From: Microbulbifer sp. Q7
Lineage (GTDB): Bacteria; Pseudomonadota; Gammaproteobacteria; Pseudomonadales; Cellvibrionaceae
Length of the DNA: 64,000 nucleotides
NCBI RefSeq assembly: GCF_001639145.1
Contig: NZ_LROY01000002.1
Span: forward strand, 714,501-778,500
Direction: 5' to 3'
Shown: positions 1 to 8,135 of the stretch, piece after piece
Layout: each line of letters starts with the position of its first letter
Position numbering within the stretch: position 1 is the first letter of the stretch
The notes under the pieces: generated by a model
Seen by the model: only the letters and a program-made list of their open reading frames with translations
The model's database searches: none
What the model was told of the DNA's origin: nothing
Made by a program: the position numbers and the translations under genes

Positions 1-549
1 GCCGACTATCGTGTGAAGCATCCCCAGCTCCAGCAGCTCATCTTCCGTCCCTGCTCCATTGTTGGCGCGACCACCAACAGCAAGATCAGTGACCTGTTCG
101 CCGGTGGCAGTATTCTGGATCCCGGTGGCTATAACTCCGCATTCGTCTTCGTATGGGATCAGGATGTCATTGGAGCTATCGAATTCGGTGTAAAACGCAG
201 TGCGAGCGGCATCTACAATCTGGCGGGTGATGGTGCCCTGACACCGGAAGAAATCGCGCGGCTGCTGGGCAAGCCCCTGCGGCGACCGCCGGTGTGGTTG
301 CTGAAAACTTTACTGGGGCTGAGCTACTACCTGGGACTTGGCAATGTGCATCCGGCACAACTGATGTTCCTGCAATACCGGCCTGTGCTGCTGAATACCC
401 GCTTGAAGACCGAGCTGGGCTATCAACCCCAGAAAACGTCCGCCGAGGCGTTTGCCTATTTCGCCCGCGAGGCTCTGAACATTCCGGTTGACGCCGACAC
501 GGCAAGGGTCACCTTTGCCGAGCCTGCACTGGCCGGAGGGCAGCTCTGA
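1..549 (+). CDS. NAD-dependent epimerase/dehydratase family protein, 3' part only
   Basis: The reading frame is open from the first base, so this is the C-terminal part of a longer protein; the GTG at 13 is just an internal codon. The visible ~182 residues fit the C-terminal half of an extended short-chain dehydrogenase/epimerase: a GIYNLAGDG motif, common just before the last substrate-binding segment, and a closing LNTRLKTELGYQPQKT segment resembling the usual end of the fold. The Rossmann dinucleotide site and the YxxxK catalytic pair lie upstream of the window. Its TGA overlaps the next ATG (TGATG), so the two genes are probably translationally coupled. Substrate unknown. Confidence 0.75.
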   Translation, partial: ADYRVKHPQLQQLIFRPCSIVGATTNSKISDLFAGGSILDPGGYNSAFVFVWDQDVIGAIEFGVKRSASGIYNLAGDGALTPEEIARLLGKPLRRPPVWLLKTLLGLSYYLGLGNVHPAQLMFLQYRPVLLNTRLKTELGYQPQKTSAEAFAYFAREALNIPVDADTARVTFAEPALAGGQL

Positions 550-1409
550 TGCGCACTGGCCGGGAGGATGCTACTAAGACCTTTGTGGTGACCGGTGCCG
601 CCGGCGGGCTCGGCTGGGCGCTGGTGAGCGCGTTGATCAAGGCGCATGGCGGCGGTTGCCGTTTGCGCTTTGCCCTGGTGGATGTGGATGGCGAGGCGCT
701 GGCCGCTCGCAGCCGTGAACTGAAGCACGAGAATATCGACGCCGAGGTGTTTGTGGCAGACCTGTCTAGCGAGGTGGCCGTGGCGGAACTCTGCGCACAG
801 CTGCGTGAGCGCTATCCGACGATTCACTTGTTGATCAATAATGCGGGGATTACCCACCGCAGCCTCGCGTGCCAGACATCCAACGCGGTTATTCGGCGGG
901 TTATGGCGGTCGACTACCATGCGCCGGTCGAGCTGGCCCAGGGATTACTGGCACCGTTGCGGGCGGCCGCTGGTTGTGTGATCAATATCAGCTCCATGGC
1001 GGGCTGGATGCCCGTGCTCGGGCGCGCGGGATACTGTGCAGCGAAAAGCGCGCTGCACCAGTACTTCGAAACCTTTCGCGAAGAGGTGCGCGAGGAGGGG
1101 GTCCGGGTGCTGATGGTGTACCCCAGCTTTGTGGCCACCAACATCGATGCGAATGCGCTCTCCGGAAATGGTGGGCGAGCCCAGCACGCGCAGAGCACCA
1201 TTGGCGTGGTGCGCAGCGCAGACTGGATGGCTGAGCGTATTGTGGCCGCGCAAAGCGCCGGCAAGGAACGCCTGTTCGCGAAAGACAAAAGCCTGCTCGG
1301 AGCCTGGCTTTACCGGCTCGCGCCAGGTTTGTTCCTGCGGCAGATGGTCAAGAACTTCCGCGTAGAGCTTGAAGCGGGCCGCAAACTGGCGGAGCAGGGC
1401 GGCCAATAA
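549..1409 (+). CDS. SDR family oxidoreductase
   Basis: A 286-residue classical short-chain dehydrogenase/reductase. The cofactor motif TGAAGGLG is at the N-terminus, NNAG follows near residue 98, then SSMAG, and the catalytic YCAAKSA motif carries the Tyr and Lys of the active site. The C-terminal ~35 residues are a basic and hydrophobic extension (YRLAPGLFLRQMVKNF), as in SDRs that act on lipid-like substrates near membranes. The start overlaps the stop of the epimerase-like gene upstream, suggesting one transcript. The substrate cannot be read from the sequence. Confidence 0.85.
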   Translation: MRTGREDATKTFVVTGAAGGLGWALVSALIKAHGGGCRLRFALVDVDGEALAARSRELKHENIDAEVFVADLSSEVAVAELCAQLRERYPTIHLLINNAGITHRSLACQTSNAVIRRVMAVDYHAPVELAQGLLAPLRAAAGCVINISSMAGWMPVLGRAGYCAAKSALHQYFETFREEVREEGVRVLMVYPSFVATNIDANALSGNGGRAQHAQSTIGVVRSADWMAERIVAAQSAGKERLFAKDKSLLGAWLYRLAPGLFLRQMVKNFRVELEAGRKLAEQGGQ

Positions 1410-1572
1410 TCCTTCCAATATCCCCTCCGGGGTTGTCATCCTCGCGTAGCCATAAAGCAACGTGGCCGCGTTCAGTGTGGCCATGCCTGCCCCGCCGAAT
1501 TTGTCGCGCACAGGCCTGACAAAAATCCTACAATGCCACGCATTCCCCCAAAGACCCGGAGGGTTTTTCGCG

Positions 1573-2355
1573 ATGCCGCTGGTCGACAGTCACTGCCACT
1601 TCGATTTTGACGCCTTTGCGCCGGATCGCGCTGAAGTCTGGGCGCGCTCTGTCGCCAACGGTGTTGGCGCGCTCATTATTCCGGGCGTGAGCATCCCCCA
1701 GTGGCGGCACCTGTTTGCACTGGTGGATTCCGAGCCCGACTGGTATGGCGCAGTGGGAGTGCACCCCTGGTGGGTAAAGGATCTGGCGCTTGCGCCGCAA
1801 CAGCTGCGGCGGGCGCTGATTGAGCGGGTGGAGCGGGAGCGGCGCCGCGGTGGCTGCGTGGCGATAGGTGAATGCGGGCTGGATGCCAACATAGACACCT
1901 CGATGGAGGCGCAGCTGGCCGTTTTTGAGGCGCACCTGATCGCCGCCAGGGAACGTTGCCTGCCGCTGATCGTGCACGTTGTGCGCGCGCATAATGAAGT
2001 AATTCGTATGTTGAAAAAATTGACACCACCGAAAGGCGGTGTGATCCATGCATTCAGCGGTAGCCGGGAAATTGCCGAGGCGTATATCGAGCTGGGCTTT
2101 TCTCTGGGGGTGGGTGGCACCATTACCTATGCGCGTGCGGCGAAAACCCGCAACACCCTTGCTGGCGTTGGGTTGGAAAATCTGCTGCTGGAGTCTGATG
2201 CGCCGGATATGCCCCACGCCGGACGCCAGGGGGAGCGCAACAGCCCTGAGTACTTGCCGACGGTCGCGGAAATCCTGGCAGAGCTGCGTGGCATTTCCGT
2301 AGACGATGTCATTTGCCAAACTGAAAAAAATACTCGAGCCCTGTTTGCGATATGA
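1573..2355 (+). CDS. TatD family metal-dependent hydrolase
   Basis: A 260-residue TIM-barrel hydrolase of the TatD DNase family. The metal ligands are all present: H7-x-H9 in DSHCHFD, E100 in GECGLD, H135, H159 in IHAFSG and D209 in LESDAPD. I chose the ATG at 1573 over a start 111 bases upstream because a GGAGG lies just before it and the family begins with VDSHCHFD. The stop overlaps the next start (ATGA), so it is translationally coupled to the cysteine desulfurase fusion. Family members are 3'-5' exonucleases or D-aminoacyl-tRNA deacylases; which activity applies here is unclear. Confidence 0.9.
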   Translation: MPLVDSHCHFDFDAFAPDRAEVWARSVANGVGALIIPGVSIPQWRHLFALVDSEPDWYGAVGVHPWWVKDLALAPQQLRRALIERVERERRRGGCVAIGECGLDANIDTSMEAQLAVFEAHLIAARERCLPLIVHVVRAHNEVIRMLKKLTPPKGGVIHAFSGSREIAEAYIELGFSLGVGGTITYARAAKTRNTLAGVGLENLLLESDAPDMPHAGRQGERNSPEYLPTVAEILAELRGISVDDVICQTEKNTRALFAI

Positions 2356-4022
2356 GTTTTTCTGTCGAACACTTCAAGCAACAATTCCCCCTGTTTGCGC
2401 AACCCGAAAATCGTGAGCTGGTGTACCTCGACAATGCGGCCACCACACAAAAACCGGCGAGCGTGATCGAGGCCATCCGTAATTTCTACCTGCACACCAA
2501 TGCCAACACGCATCGATCCAGTCATCGACTGGCCAGGCGTGCCACGGAAATGGTGGAGCAGGTGCGGCGTGATGTGGCCGGCTTTCTCGGCGCCGCTTCG
2601 CCGAGGGAAGTCATTTTTACCCGCGGTGCCACCGAAGGGCTGAACCTGTTGGCCAACAGCCTGTGCAGCCAGTTGCGTCCGGGGGATGAAATCGTGCTGT
2701 CCACGGCCGAGCACCACGCGAACCTGGTGCCCTGGCAAATGATGGCGGCGAGCCGCGACCTGCGTTTGCGCTTTGTGCCGGATATAGCGGGCGTGCCGCA
2801 ATTTGATCGTATCGACGAGGTGCTCTCCGCGCGCACCCGAATTGTTTCTGTTACCGCCGGCTCCAATGCGCTGGGGTTTCGCACCGACCTCGACTTGTTG
2901 CGAAACGCACTCTCGGGGCGTGACCTGTTCTGGGTGTTGGATGGTTCACAGTTGGCCGCGCATGATCCGATCGATGTGCAGGCAATGGGCTGTGATTTCT
3001 TCGTGTGCTCCGCGCACAAATTCTATGGCCCCACCGGCATCGGGCTGGTGTTTGGGCGCGAGGATCTGTTGGCCGCACTGCCTCCATGGCAGGGGGGCGG
3101 TGAAATGATTGCCAGCGTTGATCTGCTGGCGAGTGAATATGCGGGGTTGCCGCACAAGTTTGAGGCGGGCACTTCTTCACTGGCGTCGATTGCTGGCCTC
3201 GGTGCCTGTATTGATTTCCTGGGGCGGCAGGACCGCGCCGCCATGGCCCGGCACGAGCGGGCGCTGGTGCAGGAGCTGCACCAGCGGTTGCATGCGATTC
3301 CAGAGCTTACCCTGTTGAGTACGGCGGAAAATAATCTCGGTATTGCCACGTTGATCCATCCCCGTTGTGCGGCCATTGACCTGGCCCACTGGCTGGACGG
3401 GCGCGATATCGCAGTGCGCGTGGGGCACCACTGCGCCCAGCCCCTGCTGCAGGCCGCTGGGCATGTGGCGACCCTGCGCGCATCCGTGGCCGCGTATAAC
3501 ACCCGGCAAGACATTGATCGATTTGTCGCGGCAGTGGAGGAATTTGTGGCGCAGCTGGATGCGGATGAGGGCACGTCTTCGCCGCCGGTCGCGGAGCACG
3601 GGGCGAGCGCGGATGCGTGGACGCCCGACGATCTCGCCGATCTGGATCTCCAGCGGTTGCGCGATACCGCGACCTGGCAAGACCGCTATCGCATACTGAT
3701 GGGCTGGGCCAAGGCTATTTCCCGCAAGGAAGAGATCCGTACCCCGGCCAACCTGGTGCGAGGCTGCGAGTCGAGCGCCTGGCTGGTCCACCGCTGTGAT
3801 CGCGGGGTGCACCGGTTCGCCATCGATAGCGACAGCCGGATTGTAAAAGGCTTGGGCGCGCTGCTGCTCACCCAGCTGGGTGACCGGCCTGCCGATGGCA
3901 GCGCCAGGCAGCGCGTGCTGGCAATGTTCGACGAGCTGGGGCTGGCGCAGCAGTTGAGTGAGTCCCGCAGTAATGGTTTCCGGGCGCTACTGGAACGCGC
4001 GCTGGAGCTGATGGGGGAGTGA
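2352..4022 (+). CDS. csdA: Cysteine desulfurase fused to SufE/CsdE-type sulfur acceptor
   Basis: A 556-residue two-domain protein. Residues 1-400 are a group II (SufS/CsdA-like) cysteine desulfurase that takes sulfur from cysteine as a persulfide. The PLP lysine is K223 in CSAHKFYGPTG and the sulfur-carrying Cys is C361 in RVGHHCAQP. After a ~25-residue acidic linker, residues ~426-556 form a SufE/CsdE domain with its acceptor Cys at C472 (LVRGCESSAWL). In E. coli these are separate proteins, CsdA and CsdE, encoded beside csdL/tcdA; here tcdA lies directly downstream and convergent. The fusion should make transpersulfidation intramolecular. The frame is open throughout with no sign of a sequencing artefact. 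Confidence 0.9.
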   Translation: MSFSVEHFKQQFPLFAQPENRELVYLDNAATTQKPASVIEAIRNFYLHTNANTHRSSHRLARRATEMVEQVRRDVAGFLGAASPREVIFTRGATEGLNLLANSLCSQLRPGDEIVLSTAEHHANLVPWQMMAASRDLRLRFVPDIAGVPQFDRIDEVLSARTRIVSVTAGSNALGFRTDLDLLRNALSGRDLFWVLDGSQLAAHDPIDVQAMGCDFFVCSAHKFYGPTGIGLVFGREDLLAALPPWQGGGEMIASVDLLASEYAGLPHKFEAGTSSLASIAGLGACIDFLGRQDRAAMARHERALVQELHQRLHAIPELTLLSTAENNLGIATLIHPRCAAIDLAHWLDGRDIAVRVGHHCAQPLLQAAGHVATLRASVAAYNTRQDIDRFVAAVEEFVAQLDADEGTSSPPVAEHGASADAWTPDDLADLDLQRLRDTATWQDRYRILMGWAKAISRKEEIRTPANLVRGCESSAWLVHRCDRGVHRFAIDSDSRIVKGLGALLLTQLGDRPADGSARQRVLAMFDELGLAQQLSESRSNGFRALLERALELMGE

Positions 4023-4026
4023 CGCG

Positions 4027-4836
4027 CTAAGCGTGCGTACTCGCCTGTTGCAGTATCCGTTCGATGGCTTTGGAGGCCGCGGCAAAACCGAAGGTGCCGG
4101 TGATCATGGTGGCAGCGCCAAAGCCGCCACTGCAATCCAGCTTCACGCCGTTTTGCATGGTGCTTTTCTGCGCGCAAACCTGGCCGTCGGGCTGGGGGTA
4201 CACCATGGCTTCACTGGAGTAGATAGCGTCCACGCCAAACTGACGCTTGCGGGACTTCTGGAAATTGTGGAAGCGGTATAAATGTTGCCGCACCTTGGCG
4301 AGCATGGGATCACTGACTGTGCGCCCGAGATCCGCACAGGTCACTCCGAGAGGATTGGTTTTGCCGCCGGCGGAACCCACGCTAATCAGACGCAACTTGC
4401 GCGCCTTGCAATAGGCAATCAGTGCAGCCTTCACCCGCGCGTTGTCGATCGCGTCAATCACCACATCGATGCGGGCGGTGTCCGGGTCGAGGAACTCGCC
4501 AAAATTATCACTGGCAATAAAGTCCTCCCGGGTGATGACCGTGATCTCCGGGTTGATGGCGCGCAGCCGCTCCGCCATAACCGCCACCTTGATATCGCCC
4601 ACCGTGTCGGCAAGCGCATGAATCTGCCGATTGGTATTGGTGATACAGATGTCGTCCAGATCAATCAGAGTCAGTTTACCCACGCCGCTGCGGGCCAGTG
4701 CTTCTGCCGTCCAGCTTCCCACGCCGCCGATACCAATGATGACCACGTGGGCGTCGCACAGCACGGGCAGCGCCTTTTCACCATAGAGTCTGGCGATTCC
4801 GCCAAAACGTTGCAGATAGGAGTCGCTGAGAGGCAT
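4027..4836 (-). CDS. tcdA: tRNA threonylcarbamoyladenosine dehydratase TcdA (CsdL)
   Basis: A 269-residue E1-like ThiF/MoeB family enzyme that dehydrates t6A37 of tRNA to the cyclic ct6A form in an ATP-dependent reaction. It opens with SYLQRFGGIARLYG, followed by the adenylate-binding GIGGVGSW near residue 35 and the VIDAIDNARVK segment. A C-terminal GGFGAATMITGTFGFAAA stretch is typical of TcdA. I start at the ATG at 4836; a longer frame reaches 4953 but its extra 39 residues do not resemble the family. It is convergent with the CsdA-SufE fusion, separated by 4 bases, repeating the csdA-csdE-csdL association of E. coli. Confidence 0.93.
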   Translation of the reverse strand: MPLSDSYLQRFGGIARLYGEKALPVLCDAHVVIIGIGGVGSWTAEALARSGVGKLTLIDLDDICITNTNRQIHALADTVGDIKVAVMAERLRAINPEITVITREDFIASDNFGEFLDPDTARIDVVIDAIDNARVKAALIAYCKARKLRLISVGSAGGKTNPLGVTCADLGRTVSDPMLAKVRQHLYRFHNFQKSRKRQFGVDAIYSSEAMVYPQPDGQVCAQKSTMQNGVKLDCSGGFGAATMITGTFGFAAASKAIERILQQASTHA

Positions 4837-5019
4837 GGGTGTAATCCGGAGTTGCAGCTTGAAGTCGGTCTGTGATTGAGCGGGAACTGGTCGGGTTTGA
4901 TGATTGCGTGGAGGTAATAGGAGCTGAATCTTGCCTGACCGTTCTCGGTTCAACAGGTCAGGGAGCCGTTAGCGCGCGGCAGGGCCGGGCGGCCCTGCGC
5001 GTGTCGATCACTTAGTCAC

Positions 5020-5484
5020 TTAGTGCACGTGGCCGTGGTCGACTTCTTCAGCGGTGGCTTCGCGTACGGAGACCACTTCGATGTCAAAGTGCAGCTCTAC
5101 GCCCGCCAGCGGATGGTTGCCATTGATGGTGACCTGATCGCCATCGATATCGATGATCTCTACTTCAATCGGCTGACCTTCGGTGCTCTGGGCGCGGAAT
5201 GCCATGCCCACTTCCAGCTTCTCGACACCGCCGAAAGCGCTGCTTGGCAGGGTCTGGATCAGCTCCGGGTTCTGCGGGCCGTAGCCTTCTTCCGGTGCGA
5301 TCACCACGGTGAACTTGTCACCGGCGCTCTTGTCCAGCATTTCCTTTTCCAGGCCGGGGATGATGTTGCCTACACCCTGGAGGTACTTCAGCGGCTGGCC
5401 ACCTTCGGAGGAGTCAATCACGGTGCCTTCGGCATCTTTCAGGGTGTAGTTGATCTCCACCACACTGTGGTTAGCAATTTTCAT
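5020..5484 (-). CDS. slyD: SlyD-type FKBP peptidyl-prolyl isomerase
   Basis: A 154-residue cytoplasmic FKBP of the SlyD/SlpA type, with the FKBP core split by an insert-in-flap chaperone domain. Diagnostic segments are VVEINYTLKDAEGTVIDSS, PLKYLQGVGNIIPGLE, PEEGYGPQNPELIQ and NHPLAGVELHFDIEVV. The tail is a short EEVDHGHVH, far shorter than the Cys/His-rich nickel-binding tail of E. coli SlyD but still holding two His. The start at 5484 is the family start; the frame runs on to 5799 in compositionally odd, proline-rich sequence that is probably not translated. It lies on the same strand as the globin-like gene upstream. Confidence 0.9.
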   Translation of the reverse strand: MKIANHSVVEINYTLKDAEGTVIDSSEGGQPLKYLQGVGNIIPGLEKEMLDKSAGDKFTVVIAPEEGYGPQNPELIQTLPSSAFGGVEKLEVGMAFRAQSTEGQPIEVEIIDIDGDQVTINGNHPLAGVELHFDIEVVSVREATAEEVDHGHVH

Positions 5485-5707
5485 TGATAATCTCTTGTAT
5501 CTTGAGAGTGAGTTGTAGCGCTTACCGCTTACACAAGGAAAAGCAAACGGGGGAATAAAGGCTGTGTGAGGGGGCATTGTATGGGGCGGCCCCGGCCGTC
5601 GCAACCGAGTGACGGGGACAGCTCGGTTGCACACAGGGATCGGCCGCGGGGCCAGGTGGCCTGAGCGGCGCTTACCCGGGAAGGGCGGGGCGGGGTGTAG
5701 TGGGAAG

Positions 5708-6151
5708 TCAGCAGGCGATCGACAGTGGCTCCTGGCTGGTGTCGTACAGGTTGCCGGCCGTGCGTACCAGGCGGTCACAAATGGCGGCGGAGAAGCCAAG
5801 TTCCAGCAGCCGCCCTTCGAAGTACTCGAGCAGCGCCTCGAACAGCGCCGGGTTCATGCCCCGTGCCAGGAAGCTGGCGCGAGCGCTGCGCAACGGCTCC
5901 GGCTGGTTTGAGAGAGCGTGGCTCAGGAACTGGGCCTGGCGGGTGCGCTGCTTGCCGTGGTCTGTGCAGTCTTCTGCGACCAGGTGCTTGCCGATGGCGT
6001 GGTAAAACTCGCTCACGGTTTCCTGGATAAAGTGACGGCCGCCAAGCTGGGCCAGCAGCCCGTCTTCTACGAGCTCGGAAGCAGCGCCAGAAGAGGGCGG
6101 GTGCCCACTGGCGGGTGTGAAATTTGTGCGTGCAGGCACTGGTTTTGACAT
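5708..6151 (-). CDS. Truncated-haemoglobin-like protein lacking the proximal histidine
   Basis: A 147-residue protein. From residue 35 it follows the group I truncated haemoglobin pattern: LGGRHFIQETVSEFY (B helix with the conserved FY), then DHGKQRTRQAQFLSHAL (E helix region), then ARGMNPALFEALLEYFEGRLLELGF (G helix). Where globins carry the proximal haem His four residues before the GIT/GMN turn, this protein has F94. The first ~30 residues are low-complexity. A GGGGGAT ribosome-binding site supports the start. It may be a globin-fold protein that does not bind haem in the usual way. Assignment is from motif alignment by eye only. Confidence 0.6.
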   Translation of the reverse strand: MSKPVPARTNFTPASGHPPSSGAASELVEDGLLAQLGGRHFIQETVSEFYHAIGKHLVAEDCTDHGKQRTRQAQFLSHALSNQPEPLRSARASFLARGMNPALFEALLEYFEGRLLELGFSAAICDRLVRTAGNLYDTSQEPLSIAC

Positions 6152-6620
6152 TGCTGATCCCCCATTGACATAGCGTTTGCCCGATTTCGCTTGCGCCTGA
6201 ATTGCCTCATTTATAAACAGTCACCCGGGGAGCGATCGTGCGCTGAGGAATCCCGGGTGAGGGCGTGTGGCTGCCTGTCGCGATATCGGCCGCAAGATTA
6301 CGGGATGGGAATACGGCTGCCAACGAAGCGGCAGAAAATTGTCACACTCTTCCACGGGTTGTGATGAGATGGTTTAAACAGGTGCAAAACCGGGCGCGAG
6401 TTACTTCCGCTGCCGGCTTTTGAGGCATTTTTTGCTCGTTACGGGTCAGGGCGGCGCGGGTTTGTGGGCAAGCTCGCGACCATTGGCGCGCATCGAAGGC
6501 GCGCTGTTAGACTAGCGGGCTTTTCAGTATTAACAATGAACAGGTCCGCCCCGGCAGCCCGCCACCCAGCGGGATGACCAGCGGCGAGGTCAGGCAGTAA
6601 TCAAGCAGAGGCAGGGCATT
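6152..6620. other. Intergenic region with an inverted repeat
   Basis: Divergent intergenic stretch of 469 bases between the globin-like gene and the HIT gene. I see no convincing gene. It holds a 9-base inverted repeat, TCACCCGGG at 6221-6229 and CCCGGGTGA at 6252-6260, with a smaller AGCG/CGCT stem inside the loop and no T tract, so it does not look like a terminator. Promoters for both flanking genes must lie here but I could not pick one with confidence. Confidence 0.5.
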
Positions 6621-7040
6621 ATGGCGAGTATTTTTACCCAGATTATCAATGGCGATCTGCCGGGGCACTTTATCTGGCGCGACGAGGTGGCCGTGGCGAT
6701 CATGACCATCGCCCCCATTAAACCCGGGCATTGCCTGGTGATTCCGGTGGAGGAGATCAATCACTGGGATGATGTGCCTGAGGAGGTGACTGCCCATCTG
6801 CTGGCGGTGGCGAGTAAAGTGGCCAAGGCGCAGAAGAAGGTGTATTCGCCCAAGCGCGTCGGGGTCATGGTAGCCGGTATCGAGGTGCCACATACCCATT
6901 ATCATCTGGTACCGATCAATGAAATCGCCGATCTGGACTTCGCGTTGCAGAAGCCGGCGGAGCCTGAAGCGCTGGCCGCGGAGGCGGCGAAGCTACGCCA
7001 GGCTCTGGAGGAACTCGGTTACCGTGCCGATGCCAACTGA
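6621..7040 (+). CDS. HIT family nucleotide-binding protein
   Basis: A 139-residue histidine triad protein. The family signature HTHYHLVP lies near residue 91, preceded by the IKPGHCLVIPVEEINHW strand-turn segment. HIT proteins hydrolyse or transfer nucleoside monophosphates from dinucleotides or aminoacyl adenylates; the substrate cannot be told from sequence. The C-terminal ~25 residues are an Ala/Glu-rich helix. It is preceded by the divergent globin-like gene and followed by the secreted DUF2807 protein on the same strand. Confidence 0.88.
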   Translation: MASIFTQIINGDLPGHFIWRDEVAVAIMTIAPIKPGHCLVIPVEEINHWDDVPEEVTAHLLAVASKVAKAQKKVYSPKRVGVMVAGIEVPHTHYHLVPINEIADLDFALQKPAEPEALAAEAAKLRQALEELGYRADAN

Positions 7041-7141
7041 GGGCGCGAGGGGTCTATTGAGAATCTGCATCAACAGATGCATCCAAACCCCCCGCTGGTG
7101 CAGTCTCACTGGTATTGAACAAAACAACAGGTAACCGGCTC

Positions 7142-7930
7142 ATGTTTCGCAGATTGAATATTTTCGTATCACTGATGGTGGCGCTTTCCCTGATGGCAAG
7201 CGCCGTGCATGCCCAGCAAAGCAGCAGAACCTTCCCGCTGAACGGCTTTACCGCCATTGCGTTGAAAGGCGGCTCTAACCTCCAGGTTATTCAGGGAGAC
7301 ACATTCTCCGTGACGGCCCACGGTGAAGAGGCGGACCTGATACACGCCAAAGCCGAGGTGAAGCGCGACACCCTGGAGCTGTCCGTGGAGCAGGAAAGTA
7401 AGAGCCTGTTCGGGATCGTTACCGTCAGCAGCGAGCCTGTCGTGGAATACCGGGTCACTCTTCCGGTGATCGACAGCCTTCGGGTGACCGGCTCTGGTGA
7501 CGCGACCGCGGATACCCTGGAGAGCGAGAAACTCGACCTGCGGGTGACCGGCTCTGGCATGATTCGGGTGAACAAAGTCGCTGCCGAGACGCTGTCCACC
7601 GGCGTGACCGGGTCTGGGGATGTCTTGCTGGGCACCGTACTCGCGGTTCACGGATCAGCAGGTATCACTGGCTCTGGTGATATCCGCATGGAGAACTTTG
7701 TCGGCGAGGACTTTTCCGCCCAGATCAAGGGCTCCGGGGATATCGCAGTCGGCGGCAAGGTGGCCAGCCTGAATGTGACGGTCATGGGATCTGGCGACTT
7801 TATGGGGCGCAATCTGGTGGCCAATACCGCAGGCGGCTCGATTATGGGCTCCGGTGATATCGTGCTGAAGCGTCCCGTTAGTGAGTCCTTCTCCGTCATG
7901 GGCTCGGGAGATGTCGCTCTGGTGGAGTAG
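7142..7930 (+). CDS. Secreted DUF2807 (GIN/head domain) beta-solenoid protein
   Basis: A 262-residue protein with a signal peptide (basic MFRRLN, hydrophobic core, cleavage probably after AVHA), so periplasmic or surface-exposed. The mature part matches DUF2807, the putative auto-transporter adhesin head (GIN) domain. It contains eight GSG(D/M) turns at residues 117, 137, 157, 177, 197, 216, 235 and 253, a 20-residue period that slips to 19 and 18 at the end, as expected for a beta-solenoid. I prefer the ATG at 7142 to a TTG at 7115. Function of the family is unknown; a surface or envelope role is inferred. Confidence 0.82.
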   Translation: MFRRLNIFVSLMVALSLMASAVHAQQSSRTFPLNGFTAIALKGGSNLQVIQGDTFSVTAHGEEADLIHAKAEVKRDTLELSVEQESKSLFGIVTVSSEPVVEYRVTLPVIDSLRVTGSGDATADTLESEKLDLRVTGSGMIRVNKVAAETLSTGVTGSGDVLLGTVLAVHGSAGITGSGDIRMENFVGEDFSAQIKGSGDIAVGGKVASLNVTVMGSGDFMGRNLVANTAGGSIMGSGDIVLKRPVSESFSVMGSGDVALVE

Positions 7931-7968
7931 TCGTTGCCCCCACGCGCAACTAGCGAAAGGCCCCAAAA

Positions 7969-8015
7969 GCGCGGATCCCGCTGTTTTTCAAAGACAGTGG
8001 GATCCGCGTTTTTCG
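7969..8015 (+). terminator. Rho-independent terminator after the DUF2807 gene
   Basis: A 14-bp stem with one G-U pair, CGCGGATCCCGCTG against CAGTGGGATCCGCG, closes an 11-base loop and is followed by TTTTTCGTT. It lies 40 bases after the DUF2807 stop. Confidence 0.85.
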
Positions 8016-8135
8016 TTAGTAGTAACAGTGATGGCAACCAATGGGATATAGACTTAAGGGGTTGAAACGGTCATTTCGACCTCCACAATGCTTAGATCGC
8101 CGCGCATTGCGCGCTGGCAGGTGCAGGGAGAACCT

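Noticed and set aside
5485..5799. N-terminal extension of the FKBP frame
   Set aside because: Proline/arginine-rich and unlike any SlyD; the family start MKIANHSVVEINY lies at 5484 with a ribosome-binding site.
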